Source: Muribaculaceae bacterium
Lineage (GTDB): Bacteria > Bacteroidota > Bacteroidia > Bacteroidales > Muribaculaceae
Assembly: GCA_017626045.1 (NCBI GenBank)
Contig: JAGAJP010000027.1
Location: 1-42,827 of the forward strand
Length of the DNA stretch: 42,827 nt
Direction: 5' to 3'
The first letter of the stretch is position 1. Each line of letters begins with the position of its first letter. The position numbers and the translations under genes were made by a program. Positions 26,331-36,111 of the stretch are shown here, piece after piece. Below the pieces are notes generated by a model. It was not told the DNA's origin. It saw only the letters and a list, made by a program, of their open reading frames with translations, and did not search any database.

Positions 26331-26361
26331 TTTGATTTCTGAAAATTTTTCACGAACTTTG
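26331..26361 (+). promoter_or_regulatory. nrdJ promoter
   Basis: -33 TTTG (26331-26334), a 19-base spacer and -7 GAACTTTG (26354-26361) match TAnnTTTG with one mismatch. It lies 47 bases before ATG 26409. Confidence 0.6.
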
Positions 26362-26408
26362 TAGACGAAGAAATTGAACTTATCAAACGAACTCATTCTA
26401 TTATAAAA

Positions 26409-28952
26409 ATGTCTGAACAGAAGAAACAGTACACCCATGATGAGGCCTATCAGGGCGCTCTTGAATATTTCAAGGGCGATGAACTGGCAGCAAGAGTGTG
26501 GGCAAGCAAGTATGCACTAAAGGACTCGTACGGGAACCTATACGAGAAAAATCCCGACGACATGCACCACCGGATAGCCTCCGAACTGGCGCGCATAGAG
26601 CGCAAATACCCCAATCCTATGAGCGAGGAAGAAATCTTCGGGCTCATCAAGGACTTCCGCTATATAGTGCCGCAGGGAAGCCCCATGGCGGGAATCGGCA
26701 ATGACTTTCAGGTAGGGTCTCTCTCAAACTGTTTCGTAATCGGACTCGACGGCCACCCCGACTCCTACGGCGGCATCATCAGGGAAGACGAAGAGCAGGT
26801 GCAGCTCATGAAGCGGAGAGGCGGCGTGGGCCACGACCTCAGCCATCTGCGTCCGAAAGGGACTCCGGTTAAGAACTCCGCAATCACTTCGACGGGACTT
26901 GTGCCGTTTATGGAGCGGTACAGCAATTCCACACGCGAGGTGGCACAGGACGGCAGACGTGGAGCACTGATGCTGACAGTAAGCAGCAAGCATCCCGATG
27001 CAGAGGCGTTTATCGACGCCAAGATGGAGCAGGGCAAGGTGACGGGAGCCAACGTATCGGTAAGAATCGACGATGACTTCATGCGTTGCGCCGAGTCAGG
27101 CACACCCTACCGCCAGCAGTTTCCGGTAAAGTCAGACAATCCCACGGTGGTTCAGGAAGTGGATGCCTCGGCAATCTGGAAAAAGATAGTTCACAACGCG
27201 TGGAAAAGCGCCGAGCCGGGAGTCCTCTTCTGGGACACGATAGTGCGCGAGAGCGTTCCCGACTGCTATTCCGACCTTGGATTCGAGACCATCTCCACCA
27301 ATCCGTGTGGCGAGATACCGCTCTGTCCTTACGACAGCTGCCGTCTGACAGCCATCAACCTCTACAGCTATGTTGAAAAGCCCTTCACTCCGGAGGCGTC
27401 ATTCAACTTCGATCTCTTCCGCGAGCATGCCGGGAAAGCCCAGCGCATCATGGACGACATCATCGACCTCGAAATGGAGAAAATCGAGTGCATCATATCG
27501 AAAATAAAGGAAGATCCTGAGACAGAGGAAGTAAAATATACGGAACTTCACCTGTGGGAGAAGATCCGCGACAAGACACTCAAGGGACGCAGGACCGGAT
27601 GCGGCACCACCGGCGAAGGCGACATGATAGCGGCATTGGGTCTGCGCTACGGCACACCCGAAGCAACAGCCTTCTCCACCGAGGTTCACAAACAGCTCGC
27701 CCTCGCCTACTACAGCGCGTCGGTGACAGCAGCCGAGGAGAGAGGCGCATTTGAGATTTATGACGCCGAGCGGGAGAAAAACAATCCGTTTATCCAGAGG
27801 CTTCGCGAGGCAGACCCGGCACTCTACGAACGGATGGTGAAGAGCGGACGCCGCAACATCGCCTGCCTGACGATAGCGCCCACCGGCACTACCTCGCTGA
27901 TGACGCGCACCACCTCCGGCATAGAGCCGGTGTTCCTTCCCGTCTACAAGCGCAGACGTAAGATTGTGCCCGGTGATGAAAACGTGACCGTGGATTTTGT
28001 GGACGAAGTCGGCGACCAGTTTGAGGAATTCGTGGTCTATCATCCGAAATTCATCGACTGGATGAAGACCCGCGGCATCGAGCTGAAGAAAAACATGAGC
28101 CAGGAGGAACTTGACGCATTGGTGAAGGAATCGCCATACTACAAGGCAACATCCAACGACATCGACTGGATGGAGAAAGTGAGGATGCAGGGAGCTGTCC
28201 AGAAATGGGTGGACCATTCGATTTCCGTCACCATCAACCTCCCGTCGGACGTAAGCGAAGAACTTGTGGGCCGCCTCTACATGGAGGCATGGAAGGCAGG
28301 CTGCAAGGGCTGCACGGTATACCGCGACGGTTCACGCAGCGGAGTTCTCGAGGGAGTAAAGAAAAAAGAGGAAGCAAAACCGGCAGGCCTCATACACATA
28401 CCCGACCATGTGGCAAAGCGTCCCAAGGAACTCGAGGCAGACGTGGTACGTTTCCAGAACAACAAAGAAAAATGGATCGCCTTCGTGGGTCTTGTCGACG
28501 GGAAACCGTATGAGATATTCACCGGTCTCGTCGACGACGAAGACGGCATCTTCTGCCCCAAGAGCATCAACCATGGCAAGATCATCAAGGAAATCGATGC
28601 CGACGGCAAGAAGAGATACGACTTCCAGTTTATCAACAAGCGAGGCTACAAGACCACCATCGAGGGTCTGAGCGAGAAATTCAAGCCTGAATTCTGGAAC
28701 TACGCGAAACTGATATCGGGAGTACTCCGCTACGGTATGCCCATCGACCAGGTGATAAAACTTGTCCAGGGACTCGAACTTGACTCCAACAGCATCAACA
28801 CATGGAAAAACGGAGTGGAGCGTGCTTTGAAGAAATATATACCCAACGGCACTGCGGGTAGCGGCAAATGTCCGAACTGTGGAGCGGAGACACTTGTTTA
28901 TCAAGAAGGGTGTCTTATATGCACCACATGCGGAAACTCACGTTGCGGCTGA
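26409..28952 (+). CDS. nrdJ: Adenosylcobalamin-dependent (class II) ribonucleotide reductase
   Basis: This enzyme reduces ribonucleotides to deoxyribonucleotides using B12 to generate a cysteine radical, with or without oxygen. It has 847 residues. The catalytic set is visible: Asn298, Cys300 and Glu302 in STNPCGEIPL, with redox cysteines Cys108 (SLSNCFV) and Cys311 (DSCRLTAINL), whose spacing agrees with the Thermotoga enzyme. The phosphate-binding loop region IAPTGTTSLMTRTTSGIEPV is present. The C-terminal region (about 660-847) ends in a cysteine cluster (CPNCGAETLV, CLICTTCGNSRCG) that probably shuttles reducing power. The 126-base gap upstream holds only a terminator and promoter, with no room for a cobalamin riboswitch. 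Confidence 0.94.
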   Translation: MSEQKKQYTHDEAYQGALEYFKGDELAARVWASKYALKDSYGNLYEKNPDDMHHRIASELARIERKYPNPMSEEEIFGLIKDFRYIVPQGSPMAGIGNDFQVGSLSNCFVIGLDGHPDSYGGIIREDEEQVQLMKRRGGVGHDLSHLRPKGTPVKNSAITSTGLVPFMERYSNSTREVAQDGRRGALMLTVSSKHPDAEAFIDAKMEQGKVTGANVSVRIDDDFMRCAESGTPYRQQFPVKSDNPTVVQEVDASAIWKKIVHNAWKSAEPGVLFWDTIVRESVPDCYSDLGFETISTNPCGEIPLCPYDSCRLTAINLYSYVEKPFTPEASFNFDLFREHAGKAQRIMDDIIDLEMEKIECIISKIKEDPETEEVKYTELHLWEKIRDKTLKGRRTGCGTTGEGDMIAALGLRYGTPEATAFSTEVHKQLALAYYSASVTAAEERGAFEIYDAEREKNNPFIQRLREADPALYERMVKSGRRNIACLTIAPTGTTSLMTRTTSGIEPVFLPVYKRRRKIVPGDENVTVDFVDEVGDQFEEFVVYHPKFIDWMKTRGIELKKNMSQEELDALVKESPYYKATSNDIDWMEKVRMQGAVQKWVDHSISVTINLPSDVSEELVGRLYMEAWKAGCKGCTVYRDGSRSGVLEGVKKKEEAKPAGLIHIPDHVAKRPKELEADVVRFQNNKEKWIAFVGLVDGKPYEIFTGLVDDEDGIFCPKSINHGKIIKEIDADGKKRYDFQFINKRGYKTTIEGLSEKFKPEFWNYAKLISGVLRYGMPIDQVIKLVQGLELDSNSINTWKNGVERALKKYIPNGTAGSGKCPNCGAETLVYQEGCLICTTCGNSRCG

Positions 28953-29021
28953 AGCCCCCTATTCAGAACAACAGGCAGCGTAAGCGACCTCAATCATAAG
29001 GAAACATAAAAAAATCATTCC

Positions 29022-31700
29022 ATGAAAATAAAGATTCAAATCGATTATCACACCGAATGGGGAGAGAGCCTCTATATAGGAGGCACGCTTCCCGTTCTCG
29101 GCGCCTCCAATCTGGAGAAAGCGGCGATAATGGAGATGACCGCGCCGGACATCTGGGCAATAGCGTTTGAGGTTCCCGACGATGTCAGGAGCTTTGAATA
29201 TACGTTTGTAGTCAAGTCGGAGGGTAAGCCCTGGCGACTTGAATGGGGAGCCCCACACCGGTTTGAGGCGGGCGACGGCATCGCGGAATATGATATACAC
29301 TCCCTTTGGCAGGACATGCCCTCCGACAAGCCCTACTACTCGTCGGCGTTTGTAGACGGCATGCTGAGCCGTAATTTCCGAGACCAGCCGCTTAAGCCGC
29401 GTCCCGGCTGCACGTTATTCCGGGTTCTGGCGCCTATGGTGTCGCCCGATGAAGTGCTCGCGGTCAGCGGTGAATGCAAGATGCTCGGCAACTGGCAGCC
29501 GGAACAGGCTCTCGTGTTCAACGACGCCTACTATCCCCTATGGGAAGTACAGCTCGACATGTCGGACGTCACGCTCCCGTTGGAATACAAGTTCCTGATT
29601 CTCGACAAGAAGACGCGCAAGGTAAAGGAATGGGAAGCACGCGACAACCGTCATCTTGATTTCTTCCCGGCAGGAAGGGATTCGATTCTCGTGCTTGACG
29701 GCGTTCGGTTTGAGAATCCGCGCAGATCCTGGAAAGGAGCCGGAACCGCCATCCCGGTGTTCTCGCTTCGCAGCACGGAAGACGGAGGTGTCGGCGATTT
29801 CCACGATCTCAAGAAGATGGTGGACTGGTGTGTCAAGACCGGTCAGAAGATACTCCAGCTGCTTCCGGTCAACGATACCACCAAGACCGGAACCTGGACC
29901 GACTCCTATCCCTACAGTGCCAACTCAACGTTTGCACTCCACCCGATGTATGTGCATCTAAAGGCTGTAGGCACTATCAAAGACAAAGAGCGCAGGCACC
30001 ACTATATAGAAGAAGCAGAGAGGCTCAACGCCCTTCCGCAGGTAGACTACGAGGCAGTGAACGCCATGAAAAACAGCTACATGCGGGAGATATACGCCGA
30101 GCAGGGCGAGAAGACACGCCAGACCGACTCCTACAAGGCATTTGCGGAAAGCAATGAATACTGGCTGAGGTCATACGCCGCATGGTCGATACTTCGCGAC
30201 TTCTTCCACACCGCAGACTGCGGAGGATGGGGTGAATATGCCGTATACGACGAAAAGAAGGTAGACCGCTTCATCAAGGAGCATGAATATGACTTCGGCT
30301 ACTATTATTTCGTGCAGTATCATCTCGACAGGCAGCTTCGCGAGGTGCGCGACTATGCCCACCAGCACGGAATCGTGCTTAAGGGAGACATCCCCATCGG
30401 CGTAGGACGCGAGAGCGTGGACGCCTGGAAAGATCCACAGTTATTCAACATGGACTCTCAGGCGGGGGCTCCACCCGACGACTTCTCGGTATTGGGGCAG
30501 AACTGGGGATTCCCCACCTACAACTGGGACGAGATGGCGAGAGACGGCTTCGCGTGGTGGAAAAACCGTTTCCGCAAGATGGCAGAATACTTCGACGCAT
30601 ACCGCATCGACCATATCCTCGGATTCTTCCGTATATGGCAGATTCCGATGGACGCCGTCCACGGGCTACTCGGCTATTTCAATCCGGCACTCCCCTACTC
30701 GCCGGAGGAACTGCGTAGGAACTATGACTTCTGGATTCATCCCGAGCTTCAGTGCAGACCCTTCATACAGGAATGGATGCTGACCGATTTCTTCGGCGAA
30801 TACACTGGCGAAGTAAAGGAAGAGTATCTTGAGGCATCCGGCAACGGCGGCTATCGCCTGAAAGAGCATGTAGACACCCAGCGCAAGGTAGAGGACCATT
30901 TCTCGCGTCTTGCACCGGATGAAAAAAACACACGCATCAAGAATGCCCTTCTCGGACTCATCGATGACGTACTCTTTATCGAGGATCCCTATCAGAAAGG
31001 ACATTACCATCCGAGAATCTCGGCACAGTTCACATATCAGTTCCGCAATCTTACGGATTATGAGCGCTGGTGTTTCAACCGGCTCTACAACGACTTCTTC
31101 TATCACAGGATGAACGACTTCTGGTATGGGAAAGCGATGTGGAAGCTTCCGCCGCTTCTCGACAGCACGGGTATGCTCACATGCGCCGAAGACCTCGGCA
31201 TGATACCTGACTGCGTGCCGGAAGTGATGCGTCGTCTCCAGATACTTTCGCTTGAGATCCAGCGTATGCCCAAAGACCCGAAGACTGAATTCGGCGACAC
31301 GTGGCATTATCCCTACTACAGCGTGTGCACCACGTCCACCCACGACATGGACGGCATCCGCGCCTGGTGGGAGCAGAATCCGGCAGCCAGCCAGAGATAC
31401 TTCAACTATGTGCTCAACGAGCAGGGAAAAGCTCCGTTCTATGCCGAGCCATGGATCTGCAGCAAGATAGTTGACCTGCATCTGAAGTCTCCTTCGATGC
31501 TGTGTATCCTTCCACTTCAGGACTGGCTCAGCACGAGCTCGGAACTGAGAAGAGAGAATCCGCATGACGAACTCATCAACGTGCCTGCGAATCCACGCCA
31601 CTACTGGCGCTACCGCATGCATTTGCCGATAGAACGGCTGATTGAATCAGACAGCTTCAATACCGGACTTTCGGCATGGATTTCCGAATCCGGCCGTTGA
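29022..31700 (+). CDS. malQ: 4-alpha-glucanotransferase with two CBM20 domains (DPE2 type)
   Basis: This is a cytoplasmic GH77 enzyme of 892 residues that moves glucan chains in maltose/starch metabolism. Two starch-binding CBM20 domains come first (about 1-105, MKIKIQIDYHTEWGESLYIG; and about 125-235, TLFRVLAPMVSPDEVLAVSG). The GH77 barrel follows from about 250 (AGTAIPVFSLRSTEDGGVGD). Catalytic residues are seen in YFDAYRIDHILGFFRIW (nucleophile Asp), CAEDLGMIPD (acid/base Glu) and TSTHDMDGIRAWW. No export signal is present. The double-CBM20 layout is that of plant DPE2 and its Bacteroidales relatives. A weak leader of 69 bases separates it from nrdJ, with no clear promoter, so it may be read from the nrdJ transcript. 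Confidence 0.93.
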   Translation: MKIKIQIDYHTEWGESLYIGGTLPVLGASNLEKAAIMEMTAPDIWAIAFEVPDDVRSFEYTFVVKSEGKPWRLEWGAPHRFEAGDGIAEYDIHSLWQDMPSDKPYYSSAFVDGMLSRNFRDQPLKPRPGCTLFRVLAPMVSPDEVLAVSGECKMLGNWQPEQALVFNDAYYPLWEVQLDMSDVTLPLEYKFLILDKKTRKVKEWEARDNRHLDFFPAGRDSILVLDGVRFENPRRSWKGAGTAIPVFSLRSTEDGGVGDFHDLKKMVDWCVKTGQKILQLLPVNDTTKTGTWTDSYPYSANSTFALHPMYVHLKAVGTIKDKERRHHYIEEAERLNALPQVDYEAVNAMKNSYMREIYAEQGEKTRQTDSYKAFAESNEYWLRSYAAWSILRDFFHTADCGGWGEYAVYDEKKVDRFIKEHEYDFGYYYFVQYHLDRQLREVRDYAHQHGIVLKGDIPIGVGRESVDAWKDPQLFNMDSQAGAPPDDFSVLGQNWGFPTYNWDEMARDGFAWWKNRFRKMAEYFDAYRIDHILGFFRIWQIPMDAVHGLLGYFNPALPYSPEELRRNYDFWIHPELQCRPFIQEWMLTDFFGEYTGEVKEEYLEASGNGGYRLKEHVDTQRKVEDHFSRLAPDEKNTRIKNALLGLIDDVLFIEDPYQKGHYHPRISAQFTYQFRNLTDYERWCFNRLYNDFFYHRMNDFWYGKAMWKLPPLLDSTGMLTCAEDLGMIPDCVPEVMRRLQILSLEIQRMPKDPKTEFGDTWHYPYYSVCTTSTHDMDGIRAWWEQNPAASQRYFNYVLNEQGKAPFYAEPWICSKIVDLHLKSPSMLCILPLQDWLSTSSELRRENPHDELINVPANPRHYWRYRMHLPIERLIESDSFNTGLSAWISESGR

Positions 31701-31716
31701 TAAGCTATATCGCGAT

Positions 31717-32163
31717 ATGACTCGATTCTACGACAGCGACGCGGTTGAGGAAGCTTTCACGCAGTTTCTCAACGACGGCAAATACCGCAAGACACCCGAG
31801 CGGTATGCAATACTGCGGAAAGCCCTTGAGATGGACTCCCATTTTGAGGTTGACTCGCTGCATCTCGCCCTTGAGCGTGACGGCTACCATGTAAGCCGCG
31901 CCACAGTCTACAATACAGTCGAGCTCCTTGAGAATGCCGGCATACTCCGCAAGAACGTGTTTGGCCAGAACACCTCGACCTTCGAAGTGGCAAGAAGCAA
32001 CCATATACACATGGTGTGTCGGGAATGCGGGAAAATCAAGGAAATAGAGAATTCTCATATCGCAGCCGAAGTGATGGGGCTGAACGCCGACGGGTTCAGC
32101 CCCGCCAGTTTCGCAATTACAGTCTACGGCATCTGCCGGGAGTGCAAGGATGCCGGAAAATGA
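31717..32163 (+). CDS. Fur-family transcriptional regulator
   Basis: This is a dimeric metal-dependent repressor of 148 residues. The winged-helix DNA-binding half is YRKTPERYAILRKALEM and YHVSRATVYNTVELLENAGI. The metal-binding/dimerisation half has HIHMVCRECGKIKEI and ends GICRECKDAG, giving two CxxC zinc pairs. The sensor class (iron, zinc or peroxide) cannot be told from sequence. I chose ATG 31717; the longer open frame from 31642 overlaps malQ. The gene starts 16 bases after the malQ stop and ends 27 bases before the DUF1015 gene. Confidence 0.9.
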   Translation: MTRFYDSDAVEEAFTQFLNDGKYRKTPERYAILRKALEMDSHFEVDSLHLALERDGYHVSRATVYNTVELLENAGILRKNVFGQNTSTFEVARSNHIHMVCRECGKIKEIENSHIAAEVMGLNADGFSPASFAITVYGICRECKDAGK

Positions 32164-32190
32164 ATCATAAATTTAAAAAACTCCTACATC

Positions 32191-33435
32191 ATGGCAAAAG
32201 TAAAACCTTTCAAGGGAGTACGTCCTCCCAAACAACTCGTGGAGCAGGTCGCGTCGCGCCCCTACGATGTACTTGACTCGGAAGAAGCCCGCCGGGAAGC
32301 GGAGGGCAACGAGAAATCGCTCTACCATATCATAAAGCCGGAGATAGACTTCGAGCCGGGATTTGACGAACATGACCCCGCTGTGTATGACAAAGCGGTG
32401 GAAAACTTCCGGAAGTTCCAGGAGAAGGGCTGGCTTGTGCAGGACGAGAAGGAAAACTACTACATCTACGCCCAGACAATGGACGGGCGTACACAGTACG
32501 GTTTTGTGGTGGCAGCATGGGTTGAAGACTACATGCAGGGACGCATCAAGAAGCATGAGCTCACCCGGCGCGACAAGGAGGAAGACAGGATGAAACACGT
32601 GCGCTGCAACAACGCGAATGTGGAACCGGTATTCTTCGCCTTCCCCGACAACGACGTATTGGAAAACATCATCCGTGTTGTAACGGCTCGCGAGCCGGAA
32701 TATGATTTCGTGGCTCCCGACGGCTTCGGCCACTCCTTCTGGGTAGTATCCGACCAGAACCTCATCGAGACAATAACCTCGGAGTTCGCGAAGATTCCCA
32801 ACCTCTATATCGCCGACGGCCATCACCGTAGCGCGGCAGCCGCTCTGGTAGGGGCTGAGAAGGCAAGACTCAATCCGAATCACCGTGGCGACGAGGAATA
32901 CAACTACTTCATGGCAGTGGCATTCCCGGCGTCGCATCTCCGCATCATCGACTACAACAGGGTGGTCAAGGACCTCAACGGCCTGAGCGAAGAAGAATTC
33001 CTGAAGAAAGTATCGGAAAACTTCATTGTTGAAGACAAAGGGACAGAGACATATCATCCATCCGGACTCCACAACTTCTCGCTGTATCTTGGCGGCAAGT
33101 GGTATTCACTCACCGCAAAGGAAGGCACCTACGACGACAGCGACCCGATCGGCGTGCTCGATGTCACAGTGTCGTCCAATCTGATACTCCGCGACATCTT
33201 AGGCATCACCGACCTGCGTACCGACAAGCGCATCGACTTCGTGGGTGGCATACGGGGACTTGAGGAACTCAAACGTCGCGTCGACAGCGGAGAGATGAAG
33301 ATGGCGCTCGCCCTCTATCCGGTCACTATGGAGCAGCTCATCGACATCGCAGACAGCGGCAACATCATGCCGCCGAAGACAACGTGGTTTGAGCCCAAAC
33401 TTCGTTCCGGACTCGTAATCCACAAACTTGACTGA
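32191..33435 (+). CDS. DUF1015 family protein
   Basis: This 414-residue cytoplasmic protein of the DUF1015 family starts MAKVKPFKGVRPPKQLVEQV, ASRPYDVL, with the family motifs NEKSLYHIIKPEIDF, YFMAVAFPASHLRIIDYNR and ADGHHRSAAA. The last resembles the DGHHR motif typical of the family. No enzyme activity is established for the family, although in other Bacteroides it neighbours serine-biosynthesis genes; that context is missing here. It is probably co-transcribed with the Fur-like regulator. Confidence 0.88.
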   Translation: MAKVKPFKGVRPPKQLVEQVASRPYDVLDSEEARREAEGNEKSLYHIIKPEIDFEPGFDEHDPAVYDKAVENFRKFQEKGWLVQDEKENYYIYAQTMDGRTQYGFVVAAWVEDYMQGRIKKHELTRRDKEEDRMKHVRCNNANVEPVFFAFPDNDVLENIIRVVTAREPEYDFVAPDGFGHSFWVVSDQNLIETITSEFAKIPNLYIADGHHRSAAAALVGAEKARLNPNHRGDEEYNYFMAVAFPASHLRIIDYNRVVKDLNGLSEEEFLKKVSENFIVEDKGTETYHPSGLHNFSLYLGGKWYSLTAKEGTYDDSDPIGVLDVTVSSNLILRDILGITDLRTDKRIDFVGGIRGLEELKRRVDSGEMKMALALYPVTMEQLIDIADSGNIMPPKTTWFEPKLRSGLVIHKLD

Positions 33436-33447
33436 TACATTTACAAT

Positions 33448-33482
33448 TGCGGGAGGGCGCTCCATGGGCGCGCCCTCCCGCA
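33448..33482. terminator. Long GC-rich hairpin after the DUF1015 gene (no T-run)
   Basis: TGCGGGAGGGCGC (33448-33460) pairs perfectly with GCGCCCTCCCGCA (33470-33482), loop of 9 bases. It starts 13 bases after the stop codon. The tail is A-rich rather than T-rich, so it is not a standard intrinsic terminator. It could protect the 3' end of the mRNA or work through Rho. Confidence 0.5.
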
Positions 33483-33518
33483 GACAACAATAAAAAACAA
33501 TAAAAAAACCTCAAGTCA

Positions 33519-33548
33519 TTGCCATATCGCCAAAAATCACTAATTTTG
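33519..33548 (+). promoter_or_regulatory. Promoter of penicillin-binding protein 1A
   Basis: -33 TTG (33519-33521), a 19-base spacer and -7 TAATTTTG (33541-33548). The leader to ATG 33619 is about 65 bases. Confidence 0.72.
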
Positions 33549-33618
33549 CAATTTAAACTAAGACACCTTCGCAATAAAATGTTAACGCAAGTGTCTTATA
33601 ATCCATAATTGTAGATAA

Positions 33619-36081
33619 ATGGGTATATTCAATATAAAAAAGAATAAACAGGCAGGTCAGGACGACCTCCGGATTGAGCCGGAACAGGGCAGCAACGCCA
33701 AAAACCTCCGCAACCGCCGCATCATCAAGGCGATGTGGATAGCGTTTCTGAGCCTTGGTGGCATCATCGGCCTGTTTATGCTTCTCATATACAATGGCGT
33801 TATAGGCTACATGCCACCCATTGAGGAACTTGAGGACCCGCACGACAAACTCGCAAGCGTGGTCTACGCCTCCGACGGCACTACTGAACTCGGGCGATAT
33901 TTCGCAGGCGCGGGCAACCGTGTGTATACCGACTACGAGGCTCTATCGCCTTACGTGATACAGGCACTTATAGCCACAGAAGACGTTCGCTTCGAATCAC
34001 ACTCCGGCATAGACTTCATGGCGTTGGGACGCGCCATGGTCAAGACCGTGATGCTGGGCGACAAATCGTCGGGAGGAGCGTCCACCATCACCCAGCAGCT
34101 CGCCAAGCAGCTCTATTCCCAGCCAAGCAGCAACATGCTGAAACGCGCGATGCAGAAACCCATCGAATGGATGATTGCGCTTAAACTGGAGCGGTTCTAC
34201 ACAAAAGACGAGATTCTCAACATGTATCTGAACCGGTTTGACTTCCTCAACAACGCCGTGGGCATCAAGACTGCGGCAAACGTATATTTCGGCAAGGAGC
34301 CGGGCGATCTGAAATGTGAGGAAGCAGCGATGCTGATCGGAATGCTGAAAAACCCGAGCTACTTCAATCCCCTCCGTCATGAAGAGCGTACGCGCCAGCG
34401 CCGCAATGTAGTGCTTGAGCAGATGCTGAAAGCCGACATGCTCACTCGCGAGGAGTTCGACTCCCTGAAAGCACTTCCGCTTGGACTCGACTACCACAAA
34501 GTGGACCACAAGGTGGGTACCGCGCCCTATCTACGCGAGGAGATAAGGCGACTTATGACAGCCAAACGTCCGGAACGCCCGTCGCGCTCCGACTACGACA
34601 GCCGTGTGGCATACGACATAGCGATGGGGAACTATAACACCGATTCCACACAGTGGGAAGAGAATCCCCTCTACGGCTGGATCGAGAAGAACCCGAAGCC
34701 TGACGGCTCTCATTATAATCTCTACACCGACGGACTACGCATCTTCACGGCACTTGATATCCGTATGCAGGAATATGCAGAGGAGGCTGTCAGGAAACAT
34801 TTGGGAGAGACCCTCCAGCCGGCATTCTTCCAGGAGAAGAAGGGCCAGCGCAACGGTCCGTATACCACCAATGCCCAGGAGCTCTCGCCGGCAGGGGTGC
34901 AGCATCTGATCAAGAACGCCATACGCCAGAGCGAGCGTCACAGGGTGATGAAGCTTGCCGGCAAAAGCGAGGAAGAGATAGAACGCGCCTTCAACACTCC
35001 GGTGGAGATGGAAGTGTTCGCATACGTTAAGGAAGACGGCAAGACTGTGCCGGGAAGCAAGACTGTGACCATGACTCCCCGGGATTCACTGCTTTATATG
35101 AAGTCGATTCTGCGCACAGGCCTGATGAGTATGGATCCGCACAACGGGTATGTGAAGGCATACGTGGGAGGTCCGGATTTCAAATGGTTCCAGTATGACA
35201 TGGTGAGCCGCGGCAAGCGTCAGATAGGATCGACCGCGAAGCCATTCCTCTACACACTCGCCATGGAGCAGGACTTCACCCCATGCTCACAGTTCCTCAA
35301 CACCCAGCCTACGTTCAACGGCTGGAGCCCACGCAACAGCGGCGGTGGCCATGTAGGCGAGATGGTGTCGCTACACTGGGCGCTCACCAACTCCAACAAC
35401 TGGATATCGGCAAGGCTCGTCAATGAGCTGAAACCGATCAATCTCGCCAACAAGATGCGAATGTTTGGCATCACCGGCCATATAGAGGCGTATATGCCCC
35501 TGTGTCTCGGCACGGTAGATGTACCGGTGCGCGACATGGTGGCAGCCTACACCACTTTTGCCAACAAGGGCATCCGCGTAGACCCGGTGCTTGTGACGCG
35601 CATCGAAGACAATCAGGGCAACCTGATTTACAACGCCACGCCGCACCGCACGGAGGTCACCAACGAGGAATCATATTGGAAGATACTGTCCATGCTGATG
35701 AGTGTGGTAGAAAGCGGCACCGGCGCGAGTCTGCGTGGCAGATACGGGATTTCCGCCCAAATGGGAGGCAAGACCGGTACCACCAACTCCAACTCCGACA
35801 GCTGGTTTATGGGCTTCACGCCTGACCTGGTGACCGGAGTATGGGTAGGCGGCGATGAACGATACATCCACTTCAACACTATGGCGCTCGGCCAGGGAGC
35901 ACGCGCCGCGTTGCCCGTCTACGGGCTATATATGCAGAAGGTATATGCCGACAAGAAACTCCCCTACCGACAGGACTCTAAATTCACCTTCCCCGCATCG
36001 TTCGAAGCATGTGGCGGAGAGATATGGACAGACTCCGGCGAGGAAGTCCAGACAGAGTCGGTGGAAGGCATATTCGAATAA
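33619..36081 (+). CDS. Bifunctional penicillin-binding protein 1A
   Basis: This is a class A PBP of 820 residues that polymerises and cross-links peptidoglycan. A short basic cytoplasmic N-terminus precedes one transmembrane segment (about 37-60, ALLIMWIAFL-type stretch ending FMLLIYNGVIGYM). The glycosyltransferase domain has EDVRFESHSGIDF, GASTITQQLAKQL and RFYTKDEILNMYLN. The transpeptidase domain has SxxK (GSTAKPFLY), SxN (NSNNW) and KTG (GGKTGTTNSNSDSW), all intact. The C-terminus is acidic. It appears to start a transcript that may continue into the carboxylase gene, as no terminator is seen in the 30-base gap. Confidence 0.93.
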   Translation: MGIFNIKKNKQAGQDDLRIEPEQGSNAKNLRNRRIIKAMWIAFLSLGGIIGLFMLLIYNGVIGYMPPIEELEDPHDKLASVVYASDGTTELGRYFAGAGNRVYTDYEALSPYVIQALIATEDVRFESHSGIDFMALGRAMVKTVMLGDKSSGGASTITQQLAKQLYSQPSSNMLKRAMQKPIEWMIALKLERFYTKDEILNMYLNRFDFLNNAVGIKTAANVYFGKEPGDLKCEEAAMLIGMLKNPSYFNPLRHEERTRQRRNVVLEQMLKADMLTREEFDSLKALPLGLDYHKVDHKVGTAPYLREEIRRLMTAKRPERPSRSDYDSRVAYDIAMGNYNTDSTQWEENPLYGWIEKNPKPDGSHYNLYTDGLRIFTALDIRMQEYAEEAVRKHLGETLQPAFFQEKKGQRNGPYTTNAQELSPAGVQHLIKNAIRQSERHRVMKLAGKSEEEIERAFNTPVEMEVFAYVKEDGKTVPGSKTVTMTPRDSLLYMKSILRTGLMSMDPHNGYVKAYVGGPDFKWFQYDMVSRGKRQIGSTAKPFLYTLAMEQDFTPCSQFLNTQPTFNGWSPRNSGGGHVGEMVSLHWALTNSNNWISARLVNELKPINLANKMRMFGITGHIEAYMPLCLGTVDVPVRDMVAAYTTFANKGIRVDPVLVTRIEDNQGNLIYNATPHRTEVTNEESYWKILSMLMSVVESGTGASLRGRYGISAQMGGKTGTTNSNSDSWFMGFTPDLVTGVWVGGDERYIHFNTMALGQGARAALPVYGLYMQKVYADKKLPYRQDSKFTFPASFEACGGEIWTDSGEEVQTESVEGIFE

Positions 36082-36111
36082 TAACTAATCAACCCCATAA
36101 ATTTCACATCT

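Noticed and set aside
26283..26408. Possible cobalamin riboswitch ahead of the B12-dependent reductase
   Set aside because: Only 126 bases are available and they are occupied by a terminator and a promoter; no B12-box-like sequence is visible.
30666..31622. 318-residue open frame on the minus strand
   Set aside because: It is antisense to the catalytic domain of malQ.
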